From Planctomycetota bacterium (GTDB lineage: Bacteria; Planctomycetota; UBA1135; UBA2386), in assembly GCA_025459175.1 (NCBI GenBank), contig JALORC010000007.1, positions 1 to 64,000 of the forward strand: a DNA stretch of 64,000 nt, in the 5' to 3' direction. Under the pieces are notes generated by a model that ran no database searches, had not been told where the DNA came from, and worked only from the letters and a program-made list of their open reading frames with translations. The position numbers and the translations under genes were made by a program. How positions within the stretch are numbered: the first letter of the stretch is position 1; every line of letters begins with the position of its first letter. Positions 1 to 9,155 of this stretch are shown piece after piece.

Positions 1-53
1 ACGTCGTCGCTCGCGCTCCACGCGGCTCGGGGCACGTCACGGGGCACCCGTGG

Positions 54-896
54 TCACGCATCGGCCTGCAACTCCGTCAGCCAGCTGCGCCCCAGCTCCG
101 ACAACACGAACTGTCGCGCTCCCGTCAGCAGCCCCCACGTCTTCAGGTCCTTCTTCCGCTTGCTGCAATGGCTCTCCGACAACGCCCCGCCAGCCACAAC
201 GGCCGCGACGGCAACTTCCTTCGCGTGCAGTGGTCCGCCCTTGCATGCCCCGAGGATCGCAACGTCGTCCGCCTGGAGCTCACCAGCGGCCCTCGGGGCC
301 GGCCGCCCAACCTGCTTCCGCATCGCCCTCTTCATCTGCGACGACACCGCATAGAGCAGGAAGGGACTCGACCCGATCCCTGCCACCGCCTGGCGAATGC
401 ACCACCCGAGGTTGCTCGCCACCTCGACACCGCTGGCCGCTCGCCACTTGGCCAGGTCTGCACAGGGCGGAGTGAGCCCTGCCAAGACGTCTACCCGCCG
501 CGAGTGCCAGTCCTTCCCCGAATCGAACACGGCATCCATGAGCTTCTGTGCCGTCTGCAGCGCGGTCGCCTCGAACGCCGGCCGCACATGCGCAGGCAAC
601 CCATCCCAACTCACCGACCGAATGTCACCCATCAGCTGCGCAACCAGATCCGCCAACCGGAACTCGAGCTCCGCAATCCGCCGGATCGACAGCGGCCAAG
701 ACGCCCCTTCGCGCAACCAGACCCCGCGCTCCGCATGCACGTAGCGCATCACCTGCTTGACGATCCCCGACTCCTCCAGATCCTGCATCTTCGCGAAGAA
801 CCGCGCCCGCGCCTCCTGCGACGCGAGCGCAGTCGCCACGATGACCCGCGCAAACTTCGGCGGCAGCTTCACCTTCTTGGACTTCTTCGCGGCCAT
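54..896 (-). CDS. Hypothetical protein with winged-helix-like C terminus, next to integrase
   Basis: 280 residues. The start is the ATG that gives MAAKKSKKVKLPPKFA; codons further upstream overlap the integrase and read as shadow sequence. The N terminus is lysine-rich. The middle is helical and the last ~65 residues (DDVAILGACKGGPLHAKEV onward) resemble a winged helix. Only 11 nt separate it from the upstream integrase stop, so the two are probably co-transcribed. I recognise no family. Because of its position it is likely cargo or an accessory DNA-binding protein of the integrative element, but that is inference. Confidence 0.75.
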   Translation of the reverse strand: MAAKKSKKVKLPPKFARVIVATALASQEARARFFAKMQDLEESGIVKQVMRYVHAERGVWLREGASWPLSIRRIAELEFRLADLVAQLMGDIRSVSWDGLPAHVRPAFEATALQTAQKLMDAVFDSGKDWHSRRVDVLAGLTPPCADLAKWRAASGVEVASNLGWCIRQAVAGIGSSPFLLYAVSSQMKRAMRKQVGRPAPRAAGELQADDVAILGACKGGPLHAKEVAVAAVVAGGALSESHCSKRKKDLKTWGLLTGARQFVLSELGRSWLTELQADA

Positions 897-907
897 GCCG
901 ACAACCT

Positions 908-2083
908 CTACCCCAGCCGCTCCATGACCTCCACCGCCCTCGCCTGGTTGACCTCCGCATAGACCTGCGTCGTCTCCAGCTGCCGGTGCCCCAGCACGGC
1001 CTGCGCCGCCTCGATCCCCATCTCCTTCCGGATCCGCGTCGCCGCCGCATGCCGCAGCTGATTCGGACTCCACGCCGCCACCCCGGCCGCCGCACACCCC
1101 CGCGCAATCGCCCGCCGGTAGCTGTTGGTGTCGTAGCAGTCCCGCAGCCCTTGATCCTTCGACCCCCTGCGTACTTTCCGCGCGCCGTTCGAATGCGACG
1201 GCCACACCTTCGACTTGCGCGCCGCCCGCATCGCCGCCCGCCGCTCCAGCTCCGCGACCCTCGGCGAGAACAGCGCCGCCGCCGGATCCAACGACAAGAA
1301 CGGCACCAGCACCGCCTGCGCCTGCGGCCCGAGCGGGATCACGCGCTCCATGCCGTGATGCTCGACCTTGTGATCGCGCGGCCGGTACAGCCACACCCGC
1401 CCGCCACGATCGATCTCGGCCATGCGCATCTGAACCACTTCCTGCGGCCGCATCCCCGTCAGCCACTGCAGCTCGATCATCGCTGCGACCTGGCGCGCCA
1501 CGTGCGGCAACACCGCCTCGACCAACCCACGATCGACCGGCCGCACCGGCTCATACTCCTTGGCCCGCGACCGCCCGCGCTTGAGCCCGGCGACCGCGCG
1601 CAGCGCCTGCAGCACCTCGCCCGGCACCTGCTCGTTCTCGACCGCCCAGCGGAACGCCTGCCGGATGCGCGACACGTAGCCATTGATCGTCGTGCGGGCC
1701 AACCCCGCATCGATCATGCGTTCGCGGCACGCCTTCAACGCCAGCGGCCCGAACTCCGCCGCCGACAACGAGCCGTACAACGCATGCAGCGGCCGCATCG
1801 CCAGCCGCAGCACCGACAGCTCGCTCGTCGGCTTGCCGTTCTTGCGGTAGTAGACCTCGGCGTGCTGCCAGTAGCCGGCGATCACCTGGTCAACGGTGAC
1901 CACCTCGACCGCGGCGACACCGCCGGATGCCTGCCATTCGGCGACCAGGCGCAGATACGCGGACTGCGCCTCCTCCGAGCCGTAGACCCCGAGGTAGACG
2001 ACGCGACCGCCCAACTTCACCACGGCCCGACCTGAAGCCTTGTGCAGCTGCAGGGCGGGAACCTTGCGAGACTCGACCAACAT
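908..2083 (-). CDS. Tyrosine recombinase (phage-type integrase)
   Basis: 391 residues, typical length for a tRNA-targeting integrase. The N terminus carries a short arm-binding-like region (about 10-60) and a SAM-like core-binding domain (about 65-165). The catalytic domain shows Arg212 in TGMRPQEV, the HxxR box at His345-Arg350 (LRHAAATR), His366 in LGHRQ and the nucleophile Tyr375 (TTQVYAE). All key residues seem intact, so it should be active. It starts about 110 bp from the CCA end of tRNA-Pro(GGG) and reads away from it, the usual layout for an island integrated at a tRNA 3' end. The element would extend leftward out of the window. Confidence 0.95.
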   Translation of the reverse strand: MLVESRKVPALQLHKASGRAVVKLGGRVVYLGVYGSEEAQSAYLRLVAEWQASGGVAAVEVVTVDQVIAGYWQHAEVYYRKNGKPTSELSVLRLAMRPLHALYGSLSAAEFGPLALKACRERMIDAGLARTTINGYVSRIRQAFRWAVENEQVPGEVLQALRAVAGLKRGRSRAKEYEPVRPVDRGLVEAVLPHVARQVAAMIELQWLTGMRPQEVVQMRMAEIDRGGRVWLYRPRDHKVEHHGMERVIPLGPQAQAVLVPFLSLDPAAALFSPRVAELERRAAMRAARKSKVWPSHSNGARKVRRGSKDQGLRDCYDTNSYRRAIARGCAAAGVAAWSPNQLRHAAATRIRKEMGIEAAQAVLGHRQLETTQVYAEVNQARAVEVMERLG

Positions 2084-2192
2084 CGGACACTCCCCTCAGG
2101 CGTACGGTACGCCCGAGTCGCGGCAGTTCTGACCACGCGCCCGGCGGAAGCCGGGGAGCACCCAACTGGGTTCTCGACAAGCACTTAAGAAG

Positions 2193-2240
2193 TGGTCGGA
2201 GCGAGAAGATTTGAACTTCCGACCCCCTGCACCCCATGCA
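2193..2240 (-). other. Putative attachment site (attL/attR) in the tRNA-Pro 3' half
   Basis: Integrases of this type usually recombine within the 3' part of the neighbouring tRNA, leaving a direct repeat of 20-60 nt at the far end of the element. The 3' half of tRNA-Pro is therefore the likely core here. The other copy is not in the window; the island would extend beyond position 1. The boundary is approximate and inferred. Confidence 0.4.
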
Positions 2241-2269
2241 GGTGCGCTACCAGGCTGCGCTACGCTCCG
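2193..2269 (-). tRNA. tRNA-Pro(GGG)
   Basis: 77 nt including an encoded CCA. The acceptor arms are CGGAGCG and CGCTCCG followed by discriminator A and CCA. The D arm has GCGC/GCGC around AGCCTGGTA. The anticodon stem is CCTGC/GCAGG with loop ATGGGGT, which puts GGG at positions 34-36. The T arm is GGAAG-TTCAAAT-CTTCT with one G-U closing pair. It reads proline codons CCC and CCU. It lies immediately upstream of the integrase and is its probable target. Confidence 0.95.
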
Positions 2270-2452
2270 ACCCAACTACCAGACGTGAGGCCTGCAGCCT
2301 CGTGGGGAGCGAGGATGGTAGCGCCGGCCCCCAGCACGGCAAGGGCCGAGGCAAGCAACCGGCGGAACACGCGAACCGCCGAACAACCGCGAACCCACGC
2401 GAACACCCGCGACAACCCGCGCCGCTGCGCACCCACCCCCTACAGTCCCTCG

Positions 2453-3751
2453 ATGCACCGCCCGCTCCTGCTCGCCTGCCTGGTCCCCCTTCTACCCCAG
2501 CTGCGCACCCAGGAACCGAAGCCCCCCACCCCGCCCGCACCCACCCCCACCCTCACCCTCCCCGCCTTCACCGGCTACACGCACCCCGACCCCGACTCCG
2601 CCCACCGCCGCGACGACGGCTCGATCGAACACTCCGCCGGCGAGCTCCACTTCTACATCCACCTCCCCCACACCGGCGACCTCACCATCCGCCTCGAGCA
2701 CACCAACGCCGGCGCCGCCGACCCTTCCCCGCCCCAACTGCGCACCACCGTCCGCTCGACCACCACCCAGACCCCCACCACCCACCTCTCCGCGACCACC
2801 GACCTCGGCACCTTCCCGATCACCACCCGCGGCTTCCACGAGATCGTACTGACCGCCACCGACGGCAAACCGCTGCGCGAACTGCGCGCCATCCACCTCA
2901 GCGGCACCGCCGCCGAGAACGCGCACGCCAACACCATCGAGCGCCGCAACGCCGCCTCCGTGCACCTCGGCTACCCGATCCCAAAGGAGCATCGCGACGC
3001 GATCGAGTGGTTCTACATTGAGCTCACCCCGCGGACCGACCCGATCTGGAGCTACTACATGGCGACCGGTTGGCACCGCGGCTACTTCGGCATGCAGGTC
3101 AACTCCGCGACCGAACGGCGCATCATCTTCAGCGTCTGGGATGCCGGTGGCGAAGCGGTCGATCGCGGCAAGGTCGCCGATGACAACCGCGTCAAGCTGG
3201 TCGCGAAGGGAGACGGCGTGCACGCCGGCGACTTCGGCAACGAAGGCACCGGCGGCCACAGCCACTGGAAGCACGACTGGAAGCTCGGCGAGACGTTCCG
3301 CTTCCTGATGCACGCCAAGGCCACGGGCGACACCACCACCTACACCGGCTGGTTCTGGCTCGCCGAGCAGAAGCAATGGCGCCTGATCGCGAGCTTCCGC
3401 GCGCCGAAGGACGGCAAGCAGCTGCACGGCCTCTACTCGTTCTCCGAGAACTTCCACGGCGCCAACGGCGATCGCCTGCGCGACTGCGAGTTCGGCAACG
3501 GCTGGGTGCGCACCACGGCGGGCGGATGGCTGCCGCTGCTCGATGCGCACTTCACCCATGACGAGACCGGCGAGAAGGCGCGCGGCGACCGCTGCGCCGG
3601 CGTGCGCGGCAACCGCTTCTACCTGCGCCACGGCAACTTCACGCCCGCGCCCGAAGGTGCGGCGACCACCTACCGCCAGCCGCTGCGGGTGCCGCAGTCG
3701 GCGGGCACGCCGCCGCGCGACGACGAGCTGCCGAAGCCGCCGGCGCGGTGA
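2453..3751 (+). CDS. Secreted DUF3472 protein
   Basis: 432 residues. The start is the ATG giving MHRPLLLACLVPLLPQ, a clean signal peptide; the frame is open further upstream but there it overlaps the tRNA. After a Pro/Thr-rich linker comes a DUF5077-like beta-rich region (about 45-170: GELHFYIHL, DLTIRLEH). A DUF3472 domain follows (about 180-400), recognisable from EWFYIELTPRTDPIWSYYMA and the GYFGMQVNS and IIFSVWD strands. The family is extracellular or periplasmic and its activity is not established; a carbohydrate-related role is often supposed. The first third uses far more C-rich codons than the rest. Confidence 0.85.
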   Translation: MHRPLLLACLVPLLPQLRTQEPKPPTPPAPTPTLTLPAFTGYTHPDPDSAHRRDDGSIEHSAGELHFYIHLPHTGDLTIRLEHTNAGAADPSPPQLRTTVRSTTTQTPTTHLSATTDLGTFPITTRGFHEIVLTATDGKPLRELRAIHLSGTAAENAHANTIERRNAASVHLGYPIPKEHRDAIEWFYIELTPRTDPIWSYYMATGWHRGYFGMQVNSATERRIIFSVWDAGGEAVDRGKVADDNRVKLVAKGDGVHAGDFGNEGTGGHSHWKHDWKLGETFRFLMHAKATGDTTTYTGWFWLAEQKQWRLIASFRAPKDGKQLHGLYSFSENFHGANGDRLRDCEFGNGWVRTTAGGWLPLLDAHFTHDETGEKARGDRCAGVRGNRFYLRHGNFTPAPEGAATTYRQPLRVPQSAGTPPRDDELPKPPAR

Positions 3752-3809
3752 TCCGGCTCGCTGACACCACTCGCCATCGCTCGTCACCCGCTGGAACGCG
3801 CCCGTACCG

Positions 3810-4628
3810 ATGCAGGATCCGACCCCGACCGTCGCCCCGACCGCGCCTGCGCTGCTGCACAGCGAAGCCGCCTGCCCCAACTGCGGCGCGCCCTCGCCGG
3901 GCCGCTTCTGTGCGTCGTGCGGCCAGCGCCAGCACGGACGCCTGTCGCTGCGCATCCTGTGGCAGGACTTCGCGTCCCGCTTCCTGAGTGCCGAGAACGG
4001 CTTCCTGCCGACGATGTGGCAGCTGGCCACTCGCCCCGGGCGCTGCGCGCGCCGCTATCTCGACGGCCAGCGCAAGGCGCTCACGGCGCCGCTCGGCATC
4101 TATGCACTCGGCGCCACCGCCCAGGTGCTCGGCCTGTGGTCGCTGAAGGATCAGGTGAAGGCCCAGATCACCGCACAGCTGCCCGACGCCTACTTCCAGT
4201 TCCTGGCCAAACGCGGCATCCAGGACCCGAAGGAGTTCGCCGGCGAACGCTACCTCGCGCTGATGCAGAGCGCCTACTCGTGGCTCGGCCTGTTCGCGTT
4301 CGTGATGCCGATGGCGGTGGTGGCGCGCCTGCTGCTCGGTCGGCGCGCCAACCTCGCCGAACTGCTCGCCGTGGCGCTCTATTCGGCCGGCTTCGTGATG
4401 CTCGTCACCGCCGTCACCGGCCAGGCGCTGGTCCGCTGGTCGCCGCAGGTCCACGGCACCGCGAGCCTGTCGCTGTACTTCGTGCACGGCGTCTGCATCT
4501 TCGGCGGCGGCTTCGGCTGGCGCTGGCGGCCGCTGCTGGCCGGCGCGGTCGGCACCGCGAGCGCGATGGCCGGCATGCTGTTCTCGATCGGAGTGCTGAC
4601 CGGGATCGTGTTGACGTTCGGGGTGTGA
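3810..4628 (+). CDS. DUF3667-like membrane protein with N-terminal zinc ribbon
   Basis: 272 residues. The N terminus has two CxxC knuckles (CPNCGAPSPGRFCASCGQ, residues 22-39), typical of a zinc ribbon. A conserved stretch follows (AENGFLPTMWQLATRPG, then a YLDGQR segment), as in DUF3667 proteins. The rest holds about four hydrophobic helices. It is probably an inner-membrane protein with a cytoplasmic zinc ribbon. The function of the family is unknown. It stands alone between the DUF3472 gene and the convergent acetyltransferase gene. Confidence 0.8.
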   Translation: MQDPTPTVAPTAPALLHSEAACPNCGAPSPGRFCASCGQRQHGRLSLRILWQDFASRFLSAENGFLPTMWQLATRPGRCARRYLDGQRKALTAPLGIYALGATAQVLGLWSLKDQVKAQITAQLPDAYFQFLAKRGIQDPKEFAGERYLALMQSAYSWLGLFAFVMPMAVVARLLLGRRANLAELLAVALYSAGFVMLVTAVTGQALVRWSPQVHGTASLSLYFVHGVCIFGGGFGWRWRPLLAGAVGTASAMAGMLFSIGVLTGIVLTFGV

Positions 4629-4685
4629 GCCCTCACCCGAACTCGACGGCCCCGGTCCGCGGCGCCGACAGCAGCGCTCCCGGAC

Positions 4686-5777
4686 TCACCGAGAGCCCGC
4701 GACCTCGGCACCCGCGGCAACCGAAGCCTTGCGCGCCGCCACGCCATCGCCGCGACACCTGACGTAACGCTGCGCCCGCGGCTTGGCCAACGCCGCTGCC
4801 AGCTCGGACTCGAAGGCGAACGAGTCGCGGCGGAAACCGGCGCGTTCGGCGACGCGGGCCGAAGCGGCGTGATCGTCACGAATCCAGGCCTCGAGCACCT
4901 CGACCTCGAAACGTTCGAAGCAGTGCGTCACGAACGCGGGGAGGATGCGGCTCATCCAGCCCTTGCCCCAGTGTTCCTCGGCCAGCCAGTAGGCGACCTC
5001 GGCCGTGCGCATGCCGGCGAACGCATCGTGCAGGCGCAGCAGGCACTGACCGATCGGTTCGCCGTCGCGCACGATCGCGAAGGCCTGTTGGCGCGTGTCG
5101 ATGCTGCCGAGCTCGATCAACGCCAACGCGGTCGCCTCGGTCAGCGGCTGCGGATAGCTCTCGGGCAGGTAGTGCCACAGGCGTGGGTTGTCGAGCATCC
5201 TGCGGTAGCGCGGCGCATCCGCTCTCGCCCATGGCCGGAACGAGAACTCGTCGCCGACCGCCGCCGGCGCGGCGCGTGGCGCCTCGACGCGCGCGAGCCG
5301 AGCCTGCACCACGAGGTGACAACGACTCGCCATGACGACGCCGTGGCGCGCACGGCAGGCGGCGAGCTGCGCCCTGGCGGCATCGCGGATCCTGTCGATG
5401 GCCACGGCAGCGGCCGCGGCATCGGCAACGGCGGCAGCCATCTCGATCTGCGCCGACAGGGTGCGCAACATGCGCATCGCGTCCGCTTCGGGCGAGGCAT
5501 ACGCAGCCAGGTCGACCACCCGCTCGTCGCGCGACGGCAGCGGCGCATCATCGACGCAGGCGGCGGCAACCCAGCCGATCTGGGCACAGTCGTAGGCGAG
5601 CTCGATGCCATGCGTGCGGCAGTAGTCGAGCTCCTCGGCGTCGAGCACGCCCTCCCAACGCGAACGCCGCGGATCGAACGCGCGTCCGGACGGCAGCCTG
5701 ACCACGTTCGTCGCGCCTGGCGCAATCAGCCTCTCGGCATGCTCGGTGCGCAGTTCCACAGGTTCTGGATCTGTCAT
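4686..5777 (-). CDS. GNAT-family N-acetyltransferase with N-terminal extension
   Basis: 363 residues. The C-terminal half (about 180-350) is a RimJ/RimL-type GNAT domain. Signs are the opening FSFRPWARADAPRYRRML, the central AEVAYWLAEEHWGKGWMSRI matching the acetyl-CoA-binding region, and the closing ASARVAERAGFRRDSF. The first ~175 residues are alanine-rich with a helical middle and match nothing I recognise; cysteines and histidines there do not form a clear motif. The substrate cannot be told from sequence. It is convergent with the DUF3667 gene. Confidence 0.85.
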   Translation of the reverse strand: MTDPEPVELRTEHAERLIAPGATNVVRLPSGRAFDPRRSRWEGVLDAEELDYCRTHGIELAYDCAQIGWVAAACVDDAPLPSRDERVVDLAAYASPEADAMRMLRTLSAQIEMAAAVADAAAAAVAIDRIRDAARAQLAACRARHGVVMASRCHLVVQARLARVEAPRAAPAAVGDEFSFRPWARADAPRYRRMLDNPRLWHYLPESYPQPLTEATALALIELGSIDTRQQAFAIVRDGEPIGQCLLRLHDAFAGMRTAEVAYWLAEEHWGKGWMSRILPAFVTHCFERFEVEVLEAWIRDDHAASARVAERAGFRRDSFAFESELAAALAKPRAQRYVRCRGDGVAARKASVAAGAEVAGSR

Positions 5778-5930
5778 GGTTCACGGCTCCGCTGGACGGG
5801 CCTCGCCACCTGCTCGGTGCAGCCGTGCAGCGGGCACTGCACAGCTCACACCCTTCGCAGCCAGCTTCTCCGGCGGCCGCCTGCATTCAAGGTCTGCCGA
5901 GGCGCCCGATGCGAAGGGCGCTTCGGCACC

Positions 5931-8054
5931 TCACTGGTCGATGCCGACCTGGCTCAGCATCCACGCCATCTCGAACGCCTTGTCGCGCCAGCGGTCGTAG
6001 CGCCCCGACGCGCCGCCGTGCCCGGCGGCCTCGAGCTTGCACTGCATCAGCAGCGGCGCCTTGCCGCCGGTCAGCGCGCGCAGCTTGGCGGTGTACTTGG
6101 CCGGCTCCCAGTACATCACCTGCGAATCGTTGAAGCTCGTCGTCACCAACGTCGCCGGGTAGGCCTTGTTCTCGAGGTTGTCGTACGGGCTGTACGACAG
6201 CATGTACTCGAACGCCTCCTTCTCGTTGGGATTGCCCCACTCGAGGTACTCACCGACCGTCAGCGGCAGCGACGCGTCCATCATCGTGTTCATCACGTCG
6301 ACGAACGGCACCGCGCTGTGCACCGCCTTGAACAGGTCCGGCCGCAGGTTGGCGACCGCGCCCATCAGCAGACCACCGGCGCTGCCGCCCTCGATCATCA
6401 GCTTGTCCTTGGCGGTCCAGCGCTCGGCGACCAGGAACTCCGCGCAGTCGATGAAGTCGAAGAACGTGTTCTTCTTCTTCATCAGCATGCCGTCCTTGTG
6501 CCACTGCTCGCCGAGGTCGTTGCCGCCGCGGATGTGCGCGATCGCATAGGCGACACCGCGGTCGAGCAGGCTGATGCGGTCGCTCGAGAACGTCGCCGGC
6601 ATCGCGTTGCCGTAGGAGCCGTACGCGTACAACCACAGCGGCCCCTTGCCGTCCTTCTGTCGATCGGCGCGGTAGACGATCGAGATCGGCACCCGCACGC
6701 CGTCGCGCGCCTTCGCCCACAGCCGCTCGGTGCGGTATTTGCTCGCGTCGTAGCCGACCACCTCGGTCTGCTTCTTCAGCGTGCGCGTCAGCGTCTTCAG
6801 GTCGTAGTCGTAGACGCACGACGGCGTCACCATCGACTGGTAGCCGATCCGGAACGTCGTCGACCGGAACTCCGGCGTGCCGCCGGGGAACGCGGCGTAG
6901 ACCGCCTCGGGGAACGTGATGTCGCGCCACTCCCCGCTGCGGAAGTCGAGCACGCGGAAGCGCGTCAGCGCCGCGGCCTTCTCGGTGACGACGGCGAAAT
7001 CGGCGAACACGTCGAAACCGCTGACCAGACCGTCGGCGCGGTGCGGCACGATCTCCTTGCCCTTCGCGAGCTCGAACGCGCCGACCGGCACCTGCACGAC
7101 CTTGAAGTTGACCGCGCCCTGGTCGGTGGTCACGAACCACGAACCGTCGCGGTGCTCCGGCTGATAGCGGTGCCCCTTCTGCCGCGGGGCCAGCACGGCG
7201 AACGACCCGTTCGCGGTGCTCGCATCGAGCGCGCGCCATTCCGCCGTGTCGGTGCTGCCGGAACCGCACAGCAGGTAGCGCTTGTCGCGCGTGCGCGTGA
7301 GCCCGATCGCGTAGAGCTCGTCCGTCTCCTCGTAGAGCAGTTCCGGCGGCTTGCCGAACACCAGCCGCCACAGCTTGTCGCTGCGCTTCGTGACGTCGTC
7401 CTCGGTGCAGTAGAACAGCGTGCTGCCGTCCGCCGACCACTCGACCGACGTCACGCGTTCGGCGAGGTCGGCGGTGATCGCGCCGGAGCGCAGGTCCTTC
7501 ACGTGCAGCTTGTACTGCCGGAAGCCGGTGGTGTCGGTCGTGTAGGCGAGCCGCTGGTCGTCGTCGCTGACCTGTTGCGCACCGAGGCCGAGGTAGGCGA
7601 GCCCCTTCGCCATCTCGTTCTGGTCGAGCAGCACCTGCTCGACGGCCTGGTCGTCGAAGCTGCCGTCGGCGGCCGCCGGCTTGCGGCACGAGATCGGGTA
7701 CTGCTGCCCCTCGACGGTGCGCGAGTAGTAGAAGAAACGACCGTCGCGCACCGGCACACTGAGGTCCGTCTGCTTCACACGCGCGACCATCTCCGCGTAC
7801 AGCTTCTCGCGCAGCGGCTGCTGCGCGGCCGTCATCGCCTCGGTGTAGGCGTTCTCGGCCTGCAGGTAGGAGCGCACCTCGGGGTTGTCCTTCTGCCGCA
7901 GCCAGAACCACTCGTCGACGAACGTGCGGCCGTGCCACGTCTGCTCGTGCGGCACACGCTTGGCGACCGGTGGCTGCGGCGCCTGCGCGAGCAGGGCCGG
8001 GGCGAGGAACGCGAGCAGCAGGCTCGCGACGAAGGGGCGTTGGTTCACGATCAT
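5931..8054 (-). CDS. Prolyl oligopeptidase family protease (S9A, oligopeptidase B-like), exported
   Basis: 707 residues, the normal size for S9A. The start MIVNQRPFVASLLLAFLAP gives a signal peptide ending at an ALLAQ-type site; codons further upstream lack it. The N-terminal part (about 30-400) is the seven-bladed propeller. The C-terminal alpha/beta-hydrolase domain has Ser558 in GGSAGG, Asp643 in SFNDSQV and His679 in GHGGASGR, a complete triad. The LYAYGSYG and AHIRGGNDLGEQWHKDG stretches are typical of oligopeptidase B. It should cleave short peptides after proline or basic residues in the periplasm. Confidence 0.95.
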   Translation of the reverse strand: MIVNQRPFVASLLLAFLAPALLAQAPQPPVAKRVPHEQTWHGRTFVDEWFWLRQKDNPEVRSYLQAENAYTEAMTAAQQPLREKLYAEMVARVKQTDLSVPVRDGRFFYYSRTVEGQQYPISCRKPAAADGSFDDQAVEQVLLDQNEMAKGLAYLGLGAQQVSDDDQRLAYTTDTTGFRQYKLHVKDLRSGAITADLAERVTSVEWSADGSTLFYCTEDDVTKRSDKLWRLVFGKPPELLYEETDELYAIGLTRTRDKRYLLCGSGSTDTAEWRALDASTANGSFAVLAPRQKGHRYQPEHRDGSWFVTTDQGAVNFKVVQVPVGAFELAKGKEIVPHRADGLVSGFDVFADFAVVTEKAAALTRFRVLDFRSGEWRDITFPEAVYAAFPGGTPEFRSTTFRIGYQSMVTPSCVYDYDLKTLTRTLKKQTEVVGYDASKYRTERLWAKARDGVRVPISIVYRADRQKDGKGPLWLYAYGSYGNAMPATFSSDRISLLDRGVAYAIAHIRGGNDLGEQWHKDGMLMKKKNTFFDFIDCAEFLVAERWTAKDKLMIEGGSAGGLLMGAVANLRPDLFKAVHSAVPFVDVMNTMMDASLPLTVGEYLEWGNPNEKEAFEYMLSYSPYDNLENKAYPATLVTTSFNDSQVMYWEPAKYTAKLRALTGGKAPLLMQCKLEAAGHGGASGRYDRWRDKAFEMAWMLSQVGIDQ

Positions 8055-8149
8055 GGGCAGGAGGCGGTGACGATGCCGGCGAGCCGGCGGGAGCGAAACT
8101 ACGGAGTCGGGACCCCCGCCGCTGGCCGGCGGGTCGTTTGCCCGGGTGC

Positions 8150-8500
8150 TCATCGCCGCGGTGGTCGTCGGCGGGGCGCTGCCTTGCGCGGCGCCCGCTG
8201 ACGCGCGGGCGGCGAAACCGCGGCGCCGGCGCGCCAGCGCTCGAAGGCCTCGACCAGCTCGCTCGGCACGTGGCGCCAGTGCACGTCGTGCACCGCACCG
8301 GCCAAGGCCAGGAACATCAGCTTGGTGACCTGCGGGTGCCGCGCGCGCAACCGGGCCCACAGCTGCATCAGGTCGGAGCCGACCAGATCGCCGTGCGTGT
8401 GGATGCCCTCGTCGGCGAGCCAGGCCGCGGTGGTGTCACTGAGATTCCAGAGCTTGCGACACGGGGTGTCCGGTCGCGCCGGGGTGCGGCGAGCGGGCAT
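8150..8500 (-). CDS. TfoX C-terminal-domain protein
   Basis: 116 residues. Residues ~16-78 match the TfoX_C (helix-hairpin-helix-like) fold: LWNLSDTTAAWLADEGIHTH, then LVGSDLMQLWARLRARHPQV and a closing LAGAVHDVHWRHVP. There is no TfoX N-terminal domain, so this is not the competence regulator itself. The C-terminal tail is Arg/Pro-rich and basic and may bind nucleic acid. Its ATG overlaps the stop codon of the upstream DinB gene (TGATG), which implies translational coupling. The biochemical role is unknown. Confidence 0.8.
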   Translation of the reverse strand: MPARRTPARPDTPCRKLWNLSDTTAAWLADEGIHTHGDLVGSDLMQLWARLRARHPQVTKLMFLALAGAVHDVHWRHVPSELVEAFERWRAGAAVSPPARQRAPRKAAPRRRPPRR

Positions 8501-9117
8501 CAGCGCACCTCCGGTCGTTCGGTGACCGGCCGCGCGACCGCCGGCGGCAGCGCGCGCTTGCGGCCGCCGCTCGCCTCCCCCGCCAACAGCGTCGCCACGT
8601 CGTCATACGCGTAGACCACCGGCGGCTTGTCCTTCGCCAGCCCGCCGGTGTCCGCGGTCGGCCCGTAGGTGCTGTGCAGTTCGCGGCCGGCCATGCGCAG
8701 CAACGCCGTCTGCTGGCCACGATGATGCGCGGTGTGCGCGATGCGCCGCGTCATGATCCACGTGCGCGGCTGCTGCAGCTCGAAGAACGGCACCACGGCC
8801 TCCCACCAGCCATCGTCCTTGCCGGCCAGCGCCTCGCGCCGGAACTCGGCCGCAGCCGCGTAGTGGCGCAGGAACGCCTGCCGCGACGGCTCCGGCGGCA
8901 GCACCTCGCCCGGCGCCACGATGCCGAACATCGACCCGAACCAACCGTGCTCGCTCTGGCACTGGTGGAGCATGTGCTCGCGCAGCGTGCGGCCGCGGCG
9001 ATCGCCGGCCAATGGGCGGCGGTCGAGATCGGCGTCGGTCGCCATCGCCCACACCGACAGCACCTTCAAGATCTCGGTCGCGTAGGTGTCGACCAAGAAC
9101 GTGTAGCGGCTCGCCAT
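8500..9117 (-). CDS. DinB-like four-helix protein
   Basis: 205 residues. The start MASRYTFLVDTYATEILKVL opens the first helix; the frame stays open upstream but runs into the neighbouring gene. The DinB/DUF664 metal site is suggested by three histidines: an early His in LREHMLHQCQSEHGW and the paired HTAHHRGQQ near residue 140. Members of this fold are often thiol-S-transferase-like or damage-inducible, but the specific function is not predictable. It is coupled to the downstream TfoX_C gene by a TGATG junction. Confidence 0.85.
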   Translation of the reverse strand: MASRYTFLVDTYATEILKVLSVWAMATDADLDRRPLAGDRRGRTLREHMLHQCQSEHGWFGSMFGIVAPGEVLPPEPSRQAFLRHYAAAAEFRREALAGKDDGWWEAVVPFFELQQPRTWIMTRRIAHTAHHRGQQTALLRMAGRELHSTYGPTADTGGLAKDKPPVVYAYDDVATLLAGEASGGRKRALPPAVARPVTERPEVR

Positions 9118-9155
9118 CGCCGCATCAGAAGCCGCGGCCGCGGCCCCGGCAACCG

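Noticed and set aside
2492-4030. 512-codon minus-strand open frame opposite the DUF3472 gene
   Set aside because: Composition is Val/Ala/Gly-rich shadow; the DUF3472 motifs on the plus strand are convincing.
4869-8201. 1110-codon open frame on the plus strand opposite the S9 protease and acetyltransferase
   Set aside because: Its translation is Arg/His/Leu-rich with no motif and arises from GC-rich third positions of the genes on the other strand; both of those genes have intact catalytic motifs.
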